Positions 28,543 to 42,800 are shown, counted from the stretch's first letter. The stretch: DNA of 64,000 nt from Dinochytrium kinnereticum (GCA_027604005.1 JADGJT010000068.1:3116-67115), one strand, 5' to 3'. Program-made: numbers and translations. Notes: a model not told the origin generated them from the sequence alone.

Positions 28543-30430
28543 CTTTACTGCCTCACTTCAAAAAGAAAAAGATATCTGGGGAAAAATGTCAGTGAAAATG
28601 AACTAGAGTCGCTGAATAGCAACATAAAAACTCGAGAGATAAATAGGACGGAGGCTATCCTACATTTTTCGGGGTGTACAAAAAGGCAAGGCTTCAAACT
28701 AACAGCCGATAGACAAAAAAGCAAAATAAAATACTGGGAAAAGACTGTAAGAAATCAAGGCCATTTTTAAGCAGGACGACTGGAGGGAAGCAAGTTCCTA
28801 CGCTTACCTACTTTTTATGGGTATAAATGGCAAGACTTTTGCCCAAATTATTTGGAGATACCAGAGAAGAGAAAGAAAACCGCAGGACCAGGACTCTCTA
28901 TCGAAAGTTCCAAAGACTTGACAGAGGCTGCAGAGGTTCGGCGACAGGTATAATAACACCAAGCTAAACGGTTGGCTCGAGAACAAACCTCGAAGCTTAA
29001 AAAGGGCTAATGGGTGCAAAAAGAGTAAGTCACTGTCACTGGGATAAGTCACGATACGATAGCAGCAAGGAAGGAGCAAGCAAGCAATGTCATCTTTAAG
29101 CAAAAGACTAATAATGCGCCTGCTTAAGTAGGTGCTAACACTCGAGAGAGATGGGGGGCCTAGAAAGCCCCTGGGCATCTTCCATGCACGTCCCCATCTC
29201 CTCCAAAATGCCAAGCACCATATCCCAACAAGAGAGATTTCTCTTTTAACCTTCAAAGTTCAACAGACTGCCCACGGTGAGCCACAGCCCGAAGATGCAG
29301 AGTGAATGGAACAGGAGCGAGAGCAAGCACCTTCTTCCAAAGGTCTACTTCTAATCCTGCTTCCGTTTGCTTTCCCCAACAGCTGGAGGAGTGTCCCTCC
29401 TCAAATAGGTCTCCTCTGCGACCGAGGATGTGCAGCAAGCAGCAGAAGGTATACGCGGGTGGAGTGGGGTATCGAGGACGGGCAGCGATGAGCAATGCCC
29501 GACCCAGGGAAGCAAAGGTGAAAAAAAAGACGGCGAGATTTCTCCAAAATTTCCACTCTTCAACACAACGCCCTCCCTCCTTAACCGTTGCTGCCTACGG
29601 CCCACCCATCATGCCCCACATTCCTTCCAACGACAGCATTGGCTGCCATCCTGACCCCGCAGAGCAAGGGTTTAAAAGGAATGGGCAAACAAGAATGTGC
29701 GGGTGAAGGGAGGTCCTGGCTTTCTCGTCACATCCTCCACACTTTCATTCTCTCTTGACATCCGCAGCTCCCTCCCCTGAAGCCCTCGCCCTTCCCGCTG
29801 CTGCGCAGTCAGCGACTGTCACTGACTGATCCGGGCCCTACCCCCAATGCGGACCGCAAGAGCCCTCACTCTTTTTACACCCCATCCCGCCGCAGGAATG
29901 CAAAGATCGGGAGAGACAATCGGATGGATGCAGCAAGTCTAAAGGGAGATGCTCTTTATCTGAGCGATTCTGACCTTTTTGTCCGCTCAATCCTGTCCTT
30001 AATCTTTACTTATGCGAAGGCAGGGTGCTTCAGCTTATGTCTCCTTTCCCTCCACGGCGTAGCCAGTGCTCGCTCTGCGCAGAGGACGAAGCCCTTTGCA
30101 AGTGAGGCCGCGGGGGGCGAGAGATGCAGGAGCGAAGCGATCAAGTTGTAAGAGAATATTCAAGGAGGAATATCCCTGCAGATAGACAATGTATTTGAGG
30201 TTATTACATGCACACGCGCTCAGACAAAGCAAAGAGGGGAGGGCACTATTCCCCATGGCATTTCTGCAACCTCGTGCTGAGAGCGAGTCAATCAGTACCT
30301 TGCTTGAGGTGTTGAGTGTTGAGATTCTTTGGGTTCGCAGTTCACAGCAGCCAGCAGGCACGGCAGCAGCAGCAGGGGATGCAGAACAAAAAGTCAACTT
30401 TTTCACACAGAGGAAGTGGAGGCAGCCCCT

Positions 30431-30440
30431 CCTTTTATAG
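30431..30440 (-). promoter_or_regulatory. TATA-like box (proximal), leftward
   Basis: CTATAAAAGG on the minus strand, embedded in GC-rich sequence. It is followed by about 130 nt ending in a good splice donor (minus strand, GTACTG at 30298) and a matching acceptor CTGCAG at 30176-30181, as expected for a 5' UTR intron. Confidence 0.45.
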
Positions 30441-30550
30441 CCCTGGAAATCCTCCGAGGCATGCATCCAATCACATCCCTCTTCGCCCAGCAAGCAATGG
30501 CTGTTGGCTGCTGCCTGCCTGCAGAGGATGAGGGGGGAGGGATGCGACCC

Positions 30551-30560
30551 CCTTTTATAC
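30551..30560 (-). promoter_or_regulatory. TATA-like box (distal), leftward
   Basis: GTATAAAAGG on the minus strand, exactly 120 bp upstream of a nearly identical box at 30431-30440 and about 40 bp downstream of the CCAAT cluster. Alternative start sites are possible. Confidence 0.45.
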
Positions 30561-30600
30561 CCCCAGCGGAATAAAAAAATCAATTACCCCAGCATTTTAT

Positions 30601-30717
30601 TTGATTGGACCAGAAAACTGAACCCCTTCACTTGATTGGACAATGGCCACATACAGCCAATTTCATCAACATTTTACTTGATTGGTCAACAAATGCAAAA
30701 GCCTTTTATTTGATTGG
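30601..30717 (-). promoter_or_regulatory. Cluster of four CCAAT boxes in repeated 16-bp units
   Basis: TTGATTGG (CCAATCAA on the minus strand) occurs at 30601-30608, 30632-30639, 30678-30685 and 30710-30717. Three copies extend leftward as a near-identical TTTTA(C/T)TTGATTGG unit. CCAAT boxes are bound by the Hap2/3/5 (NF-Y) complex. The cluster lies just upstream, on the minus strand, of TATA-like sequences at 30551-30560 and 30431-30440, so it probably drives leftward transcription. The target is unknown. Confidence 0.6.
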
Positions 30718-30803
30718 ATGAAAGTCACATGCAATGTGTGCAACTGCTTTACCTGCACAGAAAAGAATAACACGAAACGCGCCTTACAACGAACGCGTCA
30801 CGC

Positions 30804-33800
30804 TCACGCGTCAAAGCTGAACTGCTTGTTGATCATCTCGTCGCTGGCAAAATGGCTTCCACCGCCGCATCTCCACCCATTCCCTCCAACGCGGAACCAT
30901 TGGTATCCCGCAGGGCAGAGCCCAATCAGTCGCAAACGTTCTTTCATCTTTTGCTCCTCTCTCAGTCGCTTTTCCAGCTCTGCGCGTTTCTGCTCATCCT
31001 CAATCTCCTTTTTAATCTCCTCCATCCTTTGCGCATACTCTTCTTTAGCCCTGCATAGCTCCTCCCAATCAGAATCGCTGACTCCTGGGTCCCGTCCCGC
31101 GTCCTCTTGTATCGTCTCAGCAAGCTCCTAATGCGAAGAAAGTAAGAACGAAAAGAAAAGAGTTAGGATGCTCTTCAGCCAAGTGAAGAAAAAACAAGAG
31201 AAGAATCCCTTACCATTATATCTTCCGAAGCATGCTCTTGCTCAACATCTTGCATTTCAACCTCACTATCCAGAGAAGACATTACCTGGGTGTGTGGGGG
31301 AGGCGCCATAGCATGCTGCGGCATCATAGGCATCATAGGTCCAAGCTCCATCTCAAGCTGTGGTTTTTTCCAGGATTGTTCATCCCGCATTGGAGATGAC
31401 CGGCGCACTTTCAGGATCATCTCAATCGCCGCTATGACATCTTTGATCGCGATAGTCCGTTGCATCTCAGGGGCCTTATAAACTCGGACGGCACGATTCT
31501 GCAGAATCTCATCCCATATCTGAAGAACATCTCTTGCATTAGCCCAACCACTCAGACTTCGCAACTCCTCAATGCCCGTAAATATGATATCCATCGCATC
31601 GTCCGCAGATTCGACAGTGAAGCTTTCGGCAGCTATTCTCTTCTCCAAAAATTCGATGCAATCTTCTGGCTGCCAATCTGGGAACGCGAAGAAGTGCTTG
31701 AAGCGGCTCTTCAGGCCTGGATTCGTCTCCAGCATCCCCTGTATCTCATTCTCGTATCCTGCGATAATAATAACAACCCCTTTGTACTCAGGATCCGTCA
31801 TTGCTGCAACCAAAGTTGTAACAGCCTCCGTTGCATAATGCCCTTTTCCAAGCTCATATGCTTCATCAATAAATAGGCATCTATTTGAAAGAGATCATAG
31901 TGAGTAAAGACAGCAGCAACTAATCAGATATTAAACTTGACGGTCATTCCTAACTTACCCCCCTTTTGCTTCCTGGAGCTTTTCTTCGACCTTTTTCTTC
32001 GTCTGCCCTATATATTCACCTGTAAGACCCAGGCCATGAGTCTCAACAAGTCGATCCGAACCGATAATCTTCAAGTTGTAAAGTATTTTGGCAACCACAC
32101 GAGCAACCGTCGTCTTTCCCGTGCCCGGATTTCCTATAGCACACACGTTAATAATTTCTTTAATAAAAATAAAGGGGGTAGTGGATGTGGAAAATCCAAA
32201 ACTAAGGTATAAAACTCACCAGTGAAGACAAAGTGCCCCAAATCCGGTGCACCAGACCCCTCATTCTTCGCCACCTCAAAGTTAGCCTCGAGTCTTCGAA
32301 TTCTCTCCTCAATTTCCTCCATCCTATAGAGCTTTTTCAAAGGAGCATAAGGATCCGTGGCATTATCGTTTAACCGAGCTTCTAAATCCTCCACGCAAAG
32401 CCTTATAGGTTCACCCGGTTTGATTCTAGACGTTGCCCTTGCAACGGCGCTTCGAAGCAAAGACTCGACAGCACCAGCATTCCCGAAGTTCGAGAGGAGG
32501 CGTTGGTTTGAGAGGATTTCCAGGGCTCGTTGGGCAACGGTGGTAGGGGCGACGACATTCTCCCTGATGCAGTTTAATTGCCAAATTTTAAGGAGTTCCG
32601 TATCGCTGTAATCCTCAAACTCGAAAGCTTGGTCGGCTGGAAATCGTCGAGCAAGACCAGGGTTCTACGGTGAAAAGAATTCAAAGGTTAAATGTATGGG
32701 AGAAGAAAATAATTCGAGAGGTAACCTGATCTCTAAGCATCTTTAGCATCCGGTCCTTATATCCAAGCATAATCACTGCAATGTCATCATTCGGTGTCCC
32801 CTGAATTTTCTCCACAATAACATCGAGCACCTGCTTGCCGTACAGACTGTCGTCCAAATTGTAAGCCTCATCGATAATCAAAACTACATCAATTAAATAT
32901 ATATCAATATTCAACACGCAAAAGAAAGGAAGGAAAGAAGTGAATACCTTTCCCCTTCGCCTGCTCAATAATGGCGTTAGTCTTCGTCTGAGACTCCCCT
33001 ACGTGACCACCAACAAAATCACTCGCTGTCTTCTTAACCACATCTCCTTTCGACAGGAAATTCAACTCTTTAAGCAACTTGCCGTAGAGCTCTGCACACG
33101 TTGTTTTGCCGGTACCAGGCGACCCCACAAAAATCCGATTAAGTACAATAGGAATAGGTAGCAATCCCTTCAACTCCCTCTCGTAGTTATTTTCGCAAAC
33201 AGACACAAAGCTCGCGACCGCTTTTTTGATAGACCCCCACCCAATCCTCTCCTCAAACGAGCTTAAAACGGCCTTCAATTTTGGATTGTTGATTGGATGC
33301 TCGCCCATGATATCCTCGATTCTAAGTACCAAATCTCCATTAAAGTCCGGCCTCGACATGGCCTTCATGGTGGCATCTTCAAAGGCTTTTCGAACTGCCC
33401 TAGCATTCCCAAAACCTTTCCGACCCGCCATCTTCGACAATCGCCCAATCAAAATCTTGCCTACACTCTCCCCCGATTCCTCCCACCCGTTTTCCTTCAA
33501 AATTCCGGCCCAAACAGCCATGAGATCCTGAGAATCGAAGTCGTCAAACATGACCTCGGTGAAACGACTGCGAAGACCGTCGTTGTAGGAGTACAATTTT
33601 TCGTGCATGTCACCTTCGTACCCAGCGAGGATAAATGAGATGCGGTCGCGGTGATTTTCGGCTGCGGTTAAGAGCTCGGCGACGATAGGTTTGCCTTTAA
33701 AGTCTTCTTTTGGAGCGAGAAGGTAGGCCTCGTCTATGAATAGAACTTATAGAAAAATGGTTAATTGCCACGAGTAAGAATACTCCTTTTGGATTGATTG

Positions 33801-36800
33801 TAGGTGGAGTTATGGGAACATATAAGAGAAAAAAAAACAAACCTCCGTCCATAGCAGCCTGAATCTTCTGCTTGAATTTATCCAATCCCTCTTCCTTAAG
33901 GTCTTGAGCACTGCACTCGATGAAGGTACTTTTGGTTCTAAACTTCGAATCCCTCAGAATTTCGGCAAAATACCGAGCTACCGTAGTCTTTCCACAGCCA
34001 GGGTTACCCATAAAGCAATAATTCAGAGAGTACACCAACGACCTCCTCTTATCCTCTGAAACCTTTTGCCGTGCTAATCCCGACTTAAAGAGAGTTATAG
34101 CCGCTATCTTCACTTTTTTCAATCCTGTTAAATCCAGCAACTTTTCCATCGCAGCAGACTGGCATCCTGAGGACGTCTTTAGATCTTCCCACTGTCTCCG
34201 GGGTGCTTCGCTGGAGGTTTCCGACACGGAAAGTCTCTTAGATCCAAGACTATTAGACGACGCTCCAGAGCCCCGCTCCTCCTTCCATAACCAGGTTGAT
34301 GCGGCCTGTGGGTATAGGGTTTCAAAGGTTTTAAAGTGATTTCCTGCATAATCAATCTTTCTCTTCGTTCCAATCCTTCCAAGCGCGACCAAAAGGAAAG
34401 GATGAGCTTCTATCCCTGCCATCCTAACCCCGTCAATGTAACGTTCAAGGGACCGCTCGGCTTCCTCTAGATTTGTCCCCAGACTTCGATTAATCTCAAG
34501 CAGCTCAAGGCACTCGAGCAGCTCACACCCTAGAGCAACCCTAGGTTCCGACTTCGACTTAAGCTGCTGCAGGTAATTTACACCGGAGAAGGGGGAGCTA
34601 GTCTCACCACCTTTAGTAGCAGCGATGACAAACGCAAGCTTCTTTTTAAGGTTCTCAACGACCTCAGGAACAGCCTTCTCATCTAAAATCGACTCTTCAT
34701 CCCAGAAAGGCAGTAATGAGATTCCGGCCGCTATAGTCTCCTTCAGGCAACTTTTAACGATCGTCATGTGCTGAGGCGTCCGAGTAAGACTTGCTTCTAA
34801 TGGACGATATTTGTGCTTTACGTATTCGATATACTTTGGCTTGAAAACTACACGGCCATGGATACGTTCTTCAGCCTTAAGCTCAGTAATAACTTGAGTC
34901 AACTCCCTCTTTGTGAAGGTGACCTTATGCGTAGTGCAGACACAATAGGGGTCCCAGAGAGTAATTAGATCCTGTCCGCCCTTCCTCTGCTGAACGGCCT
35001 GGAACCCTAAACTCTTCTGCTTATTCACCCATTCCGAAATCTCCGTTTCGTACGTTTTCAATTCAGGGTTTGCCCATTCTCGCTGGCTCTGGGGACCTTT
35101 TGAGTTCCTAGGTCGTCGACGACCTCTAGTCGATTGCTGTGTAGCATTTCCATTTTGTTGAGGAACATTAACAGGATCAACAAGAATGTAACAAGCGTAA
35201 GCGACCCCTATAAGAATGGATACTTCACTATCTTTCTCCATAGATTCCATTAGTTTTGTCAGATTTGCACTAGTCCATTCGGTAAGTTGAAGGCCCTTCA
35301 AGGTCTTGGTTTTAATTTGCTGAGGGTTTCTTAAAGCCTTATTTTGATCGCATTTTCTAAAACACCTGATTGTAAACGGATTGAATAAGGGTGTCGCTAT
35401 CTTGCCATCGCTCTCAATGCTACCAAGGAACTCCTTGAAAAAATTTACGACCATACCGCAGGCTTCAATATACTGTTTCAACGTATCCGAGGTCAGCAAC
35501 ATTTCAACGTCGCAAGAGGGGAAATCGAATGGCAACTTCATCAGTGGAATCATAGTTTCTTCGGCAGGATCATCAGGGTCGATATTAGATAATCTCGTCA
35601 GCTCTATATCGACATCCTCCGCAATGCAAGCTCTACAATCACTAGGGATTCCGTTCGCGCAGATCAATGAGACCGTATGACCCTTTCTGCATGTCCACTC
35701 AAACTCAGATTTACATTGAGGAATGTCGGTTGAAGAACATGAAACCATAACGAGATTCCGGCATCGTTCGTAGTTAAGGCAAGGCTTAGAGGATTTCTCT
35801 TGGCATTTGGGAGGAGCAGAAGAAGAAGACTCGTCGCAGCATTTGAGTCTCAGCGTATGTCCACAAGGAAGGCTCTTTTCCATAACCGTCTCGCATTTCC
35901 TAAAGTCTGCAGATTTTCCGTGAAGCCTCTCCCGCAACACACTAAATACCTCATTGCATTTCATCGTCATAGAATGGTTGCAGCAAGATCTTCGTTCGAC
36001 CGTTACGGTTTCTTGGCACTTAATTAAACTCAGTTCCTTTACTTCAGCAGGGGATGGCATGTCGTCAAAAATGATTCCCTTGTTCAATAGGCTTTTCAGC
36101 TCCTCGCTTTCATAGCCCAAAATTCCAGCATAGGGTTTTAGGCTCTCAATTTGCCGATAATGGCAAGGTACTATGATTTGGTGCCCACAAACTGGGCTCC
36201 TTATTTCAATCTTTTCAGTACATAGCTGTCTTCCAGCCAGGGCAGCAGAGCACGTCATGTGATGAGAATGGCCACACTTCCGCCGAAGAAGTATTTTTGA
36301 CGTGCATGCAATACTCAGAAGATTTGGGTCAGTTACAGGTAGGGCTTCCCCCTCGTTGAATTCCTCGATGGGAGTGGTCCTCTCACGAATACCGCGAGCC
36401 AATAATGCGTCTTTTTCGTGGCAAGGAAGCAATAGAGAGTGCCCACAGATGGGGTTCCTCCCTAAAATCTTCTCGGTACAATACGTGTGAGAAGCAGCAA
36501 GCTTAAAGGCGTTACGACATTCCACTGTCGACGTGTGGCCGCATTTTCGCTGAAACTGTATCATGTTGTTGCAATCGTAATCTGGGGGTCCGTAAGTTTG
36601 CCCTTGGTGGACAACCCCGTCACTACCAAGCCTTTGACCGCTCCACGTTTTCAACTTCACCGCCTCAAGGCACGGAAGAGATCTAAGATGACCGCATCTT
36701 GGCAACCTTAACTCCACTTGCAGAGCGCATATGAAAATCGCAGACTTATTATCATACTGCCTCGCAAGGTAGCATGCAACGTTAACTCCGTGCCCACATA

Positions 36801-39800
36801 AAGGAAGGTAATCAACGTTCTTGCTGCACTTGGGTGCGCTAGCCGGATTTTGAATATAATTCCGGATCACAGAACAATCACCATTCAATTCATGTTTGCA
36901 TTCCGCATGAACGAATGGCACAATATTAGGCCGTCTGCAGCCTGGATATTTCGCTTTCGAGGCAATTATGTCCATTTCGACCTTACAGTCCATACCAATT
37001 ATATGAGTACAAGGCAACTGAACGTCGACCTGAGCCTTACACTCATAGTGCAAAATAACGTCATCAATGCCCTTTGCCCTCAAATGTTCTGGCAATGATT
37101 TAAAAATATCGGAGCATTTGAGAACCTGGGGATGCTTGTGGCATGGCGAGTTGACCTCTATCTGGCAATTATCGTTATGTATCAATACCGGCCAATGGCA
37201 TGACTTATTGCAAGGATGACCGCAAGATAACTGAACGTCACAGATCGTCTTGCAAAACCCGCTCTTTAAATCTTTAGCCGACGCCACCATCTTCCTCGAT
37301 CCACGATGAATCGCACAGCAAAGCGGAATTTCCGGTCCAATTCTAATGCCGTTATAGACTTCTACCGACTCATGTAAACTCGAGCTATCAGACGGGGCGG
37401 GGCGGGAAAGTCTCTGGATCGTCTGGGTCCAATGCTCTGCCCTATTTTTCTCGTTTTCAAAGTAGCTGGTATTTCCGATTATAAAGAGTCCCAGTCTCGC
37501 TCTAGAAAGCAAAACGATCATTCGGTTGACGAGCTTAACGAATTCAGTACGCGAATTCTCGTCCAACACCATGGATATTATTATCACATCATTCTCGTCT
37601 CCTTGAAAACGGTCGACGGTCGAAAGTCCAATATTGTCGCTGCCTGGTGCAAAATCGAAGAGCTTTAACGGTTTTAACTTTTCGCGGATCTCCATTAATT
37701 GACCCTTGTACGGTGTTAGAATAGTCATGCAAGCCTTTGGAACTCCGTTGCTATGAAGGTACTTGGCAAGAGCGCAGACCATAGTCGCTTCCTGATCGTT
37801 AATCCTCGATAACCCTTTCCGTGCTTTCTGCTGCTTCCCAAAATGTGTCCAGAAAAATACATGGGGAAGAATTCCAGGTATTTCTCTTCCCTTCCCAGCC
37901 CACATTGACATTTTTTTCGCGCCGGCATCAACAAAAAACGGGTCCGAATATCTTAATCTGCGCTTTACTACTAAAGAGCCGCCAATCACCTTGGTTTTGG
38001 TGCAGCCCTCATCAGTAATATCTGTTATGTCTAAGTAAAAATCTCGAGTAAGGTCGCAAATATTCTTCCGCATTCTACGTTGGGTAGAGAGGACGGAGGA
38101 TGGGACCTTTTGTAATTAGTTCGTAAACATACAAAATTTTTGCACCTTATGATCCTTAGGCGCGCAAATCAGCCTCTCAAACATCGAGACATTGACTCGA
38201 TTCCTCTTCTCAAACTCAAATTTCCCCATCATTGACGGCTGTAGCTGCAGATGATCTCCAATCATCTCGAGCTTACACGTTGTTGGGCATATACAAGAAA
38301 ACAAAAGTGGTTCAAGGACTTCAGAGGCCTCCTCCACCACAATTGCAAACGGGTTCGTGCTCCGAATAGCCTCTAACCTCTTAATACACCCAACCATGGT
38401 TCCTCCAATAATCGACTTTCCTTCATAAGCTTTAGCACTTGCTCGAACTGAAGCGAGGTGAAACTCTTTTCGTGCGAGATCCAGTTCTCTCTTAATCAGG
38501 TAGACTGCTTTAAGATAGATCTTATTGCCAATATGAATCAGCCTCTCACACACAGCCCATCTCTTAGGTAGGTCATAGTCCCAGCTCCAGTTTCGAGGAA
38601 GTACGGAATCATTTGATATCTCAAACCGCAATGCTTCGTCTTCGTTTTCAAGCTGCGCCACGTTTTCTGTCAGGTCGTCTTCCTTCTCTTCCTCCTGCAC
38701 GGCCTCCATTTCATAAATACTTCTATCTTCAAATTGGTAGACATCCCGTAAATGCTGGGTATTGCCGGACTCCTCGAATTCGTCTAAGTTTAAATCTCCT
38801 ATCGCTGGCTTTTCCACGATGTCCTCGTCGTCACCCGAGAGCATGCTAAAATCTGAGATATCATCCTCGATACACGACGGCACTGAATTCACGGATTGTT
38901 CTTTCTGACAAAGTGTCGGCGGCTGCTCAGTTTCTTTATAATGCAAAACTTAAATATTACCATAAACCACAAAAAAGTTTACCTTCTAGTTGAATATTGT
39001 TTCTTCTTTCAAGATCAGGCTCCACATTTTTTGAAATCAAATCAAAGGAGGACTCTTGTTTTTCTGGATTATACCATTATCAATCCACCAGCATTTCACA
39101 CAAAGCCAGAGGGAGAAAAAAAATCTTAACAAGGGAACTTTTTACTCACGGTCCGTAATTATTTGCTGCGGTTCCTCTATCTTTTTATGAGTCTCTCCCG
39201 AAATGACAGGATTAACCTTGGGAATAGTTACGATCGCTAGTTCTCCCTTATACTCCCGGTGGTCGCTGCAAAATAACTTAAGCGCCTCTGGGATCCCCTT
39301 ACACCGCTTTCCCTTCGTCGTGACGGCCATGCACTGTCTAAATTCTTCTAGGGAAAGTTAATAAAAAACGCGATAAAAACAGATGTGAACTAAAGCTAGA
39401 GGGAAGAAATTGAGAGCAAACCTTTTCCGTGATTGGTAACCTGATTAGGAACTGGAATTTTTGTACTGTTAGCCGTAACCCATGAGCCACTACCCCATGC
39501 ACCACTCTTCTTTACCAAATGTGACTTGCAAAAGGGATTATCAGGCGAAACCCTAAATCCTTTGCACCCCGTTGCAGTACACCGAAGGCTTATATGATCT
39601 TTGCAATACACGGAATTCTCCACAGTGACATGCCTACAAAATCCTCCTTCCCTTGCGTCCTGGGCTGAGCAAAGAACATGGTCTATACACGCATTCCTAG
39701 GTGGATCCTCAATGGCCCGTCCAGCCTGCTTACCATCATCAACGCAAACAAAGCAGGCGTGCCACTCGCACCATTCTTGTTCTGGCATCTTAGCTTCAAA

Positions 39801-42800
39801 GCATTCACTATCATTGCAGTTATGCAAACCGCAGTAGTAAGAAAATTCATCTAATGCCCGGTTAGTGCACCGTGCAGACGACTCTATATCTTGCTCATCC
39901 TCATCAATACCAAACCAGCACTGATGATTTGAGCAAAACAAAGACGTATTTGTCGCAATTTCGATGCACTTATCATCATCCGCATCTTCGTTAGTGAAGG
40001 AACAGATGGGGCGAGGTTTAAACCCCATCAGGAACCTATGAATAATCTCGCCTGCTGGATAGCTGCCGCCGTAATGTTTAATGCCCTCTTGGAGGGACTT
40101 CAAGTCCAGCTTGCTTTGCCTAGCGCCTTGGAGAAAAGAGTTGACCGCTTTCAATAAGTGTTCATTGGGAACAGCAGGAGTCTCAGAATCAAGCATCTTT
40201 AAGAAAGACAGGGGATCATTCTCGTTGGTTGGCATCATGCTCATAAGGAACTGAATAAAAAGCTCAACGGTGACCGCCGCCGCCACTAGACGTTTCTTCG
40301 CCTCCTTTTTGACACCCTCGCCGACAATATCCGATTCTCCAGCGAGGGCTTCAAACCTAACCGCCGCCACCTCAGCAACCTTTCCAGACAATTCCCCAGC
40401 GAGGTTATCGAGTATTAGATGAATTTCCTTAAGCCTTCTCTTTGCCGTTACAACATCCAAGCTTTCACGCGAGTACTCGTGCTCAGTGTATTTCTTGAGA
40501 CTCTCCTCCTGAGACGAACCAATTCGAATCATACTAAGCCCACCTGACGAAGTCGACTCAGCTTTGACAAGGTCGCTAAGGAATTCATCAATCGCATGAT
40601 TCTTGTATGAAAGAACCAAAATAGGAGGGGAGCCAGCGGATGGGACTTCAGCAATCCATAAATTGCGAATAATTAATAGAGCCCGAACGAGGACGACCCC
40701 AAGGTAAGATTTGCCTGTTCCAGGTGGGCCTATTTAGACAAAAAATTTGGAGTTTAAGTGCCAAGAAAATTGGGCTTAGCCTATACAGATAAAGAGAAAT
40801 ACCTTGAGTGCAATGAACGGGATACTTTAGCGCCCCAACGAAGCTTTCCAACTGCCCTGCATCTAAAGTTGCGCGCTCAACCAAAGTTTGAAGACTTCGA
40901 ATCAAATTCGCGCAAACTTTTTCTCCCCTCCGAATTTGAACAATTGGCTCAAATGTGCTTGTTTTGACAAGCTCGACGATAATACCTTTGATGTCCGGCA
41001 AACCTTCATCCATTTCGCAAGCAATCCCCTCATCGATATCCTCGATCAAATGGTTTTCAGTGGTGATGGACTTAACATCCCTTAGATTCAAGAGGGCTCC
41101 ATCGGCAAACGGCAATGTTCGAAGACTCTGAGCCTCCAAAGCATTCAAAATGGGCACATGCTCTGGCGCAAAGGTCTGACAGTCCAACACGGCAACGGCA
41201 TCTCCTCGAGCCAACCCCAGCTGATCAATAAGCCAAAAAACTTTATCTGATGCATCTATAAGTGTTACTGCCAATCGTCCGCTCGCAAGCTCCTTAAACT
41301 CGTCTTTAGGGTTTCCGTGGTTGGTGATCTCAACCCATATAATGGGATTCTCGGGCTTGAGAGCCATACCCCGGCTGGTGAGCTTAACGAGACCAGCCAG
41401 ATTGGGGCTTTGAAGTCGGCTTGTCGTTTTCCAGTGGATCTGAGTTTGCTTAGGTGGGCGTCGGCTGACGACTTTGTCGAGGAAGAGTTTGCCATCATAG
41501 CCGATCCTTGTGATAGTACCATCGTAGATATGGGTTGAAGCATGATCGCCCGGTCCACTTCTCAAGGCGCGTCTTGTTTTTTCGGCGCAGGGACCGCATA
41601 GACCTTTATATATATAGAGATATATAATTAGGCTCAAAACACAAAAACAATAACAAAAAAAGTTATGTAAAAGGAAACACAACCTTTTGAATGAAACCTG
41701 TTGGCACATGCCAAAACGACTGGATTGAGGCAGCCACGAGAACGACAGGTTAAGGAGGCGTCATTTCCACCTTTCAATGGCCACATTGCCTTGCCGCAAT
41801 CCTTTCCTCGGTCACCTCCAGGACCTCCCGAGCCACCCTCACGATGGTTGCAAAGGGGGCTCAGAAGGTTATTACCGTCCCCGAAAGTCATTGCGACCCA
41901 TAATCGCATCACAATATCAAAGTACTCCTCCTTAGACGAGTATACGCCATTGCCAGGCCCTCCAGGAACCTTCATTGTTGGAAGAAAGATCGGTTGAAAA
42001 ACTTCTGGCCTCGACAGCCATTCCACGGTGGCACTTTTCCAACTAAGAGCAACGGCGAGGGGCTCTTTAGTCGCGTCCTTTCGGATTGTGTTTGGGTTCT
42101 CGGAAGAAACGATGGGCATTGCAGTGGGGTCTAACAGGTCCAATGCGATTGCCTTGACCTTGATAGACCACGGCTTATCGAGTTCGTCATAAGCCGCAGT
42201 GATCTTGGCCTTGATTTTTCGATGCTCGGGCTTTCTGTTATCAAGAATACTCTCAGCTGCGCCGAGAATGGAGAAGAGAGCGTTTGACACGTCCTCCCTC
42301 GCATTTTCCCACTCAAACTTGAGAAGGCGCTAACAATACATGAGCTCGTTGTTGAAGGTGCAGGCGCATGGAAATAGCTGGAGAGGACAGAAATGGCTTG
42401 GAGGAAACACTCACCTGCGTCACATTCAACGCTATCTCTACGGCCGACACAATCGCGTTGTCGTAGTTGCCTGAATCCACTTCCTCATCACAAGCGGATT
42501 CGTAGAGGAACTTTTCAACTAGCCCCGAACAGGCATCAACGGGGGGAGGCTCCAGCGTGCTCGAGAAAGGCAGTTTCGCCAAAGTGACGGCGAGGACCTG
42601 AAGTTGCCTGCATTTTATTTGCTCATACGACCTCCAACATTGATACCAGAGCTCGCGGTTGGAGTCCAGAAGTTGAGAAATGCTTTCCCCACGATTGCAT
42701 GCCCTCGATTGAAGATGCTGAATAAAAGCATTAACGGAGCTAACTGACGCAGCCGGGCCGAAAGTTGGGTGGCGAATCGAATCCCCACCGCCATGTCCTC

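Larger units (their letters stand above)
28543..30803. other. Long intergenic region upstream of RPB1 with no recognised protein gene
   Basis: This 2.26-kb stretch lies between the RPB1 start and the stop of the giant gene, both on the minus strand. No ORF has a recognisable domain. Its right part carries CCAAT-type repeats and two TATA-like boxes oriented leftward (separate entries), so an unannotated minus-strand transcript is plausible. The first few hundred bases above 28542 should contain the RPB1 promoter. I looked for conserved core sequences of U1, U2, U4-U6 snRNAs and saw none, but could not run a covariance search. Confidence 0.45.

Noticed and set aside
29302..29706. 134-codon plus-strand ORF in the RPB1 upstream region
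   Set aside because: Low-information composition, no motif, and several overlapping ORFs of similar size on both strands; typical of GC-rich intergenic sequence.
30035..30583. 182-codon minus-strand ORF downstream of the CCAAT boxes
   Set aside because: It spans both TATA-like boxes and the likely 5' UTR intron and has no family character, so as a whole it is unlikely to be a protein.
38320..38350. Helicase motif II reading VVEEASE instead of DEAx as a sign of a dead helicase
   Set aside because: A Glu-Glu-Ala form of this motif is, as I recall,, normal in the ZNFX1 branch, so it does not show loss of activity.
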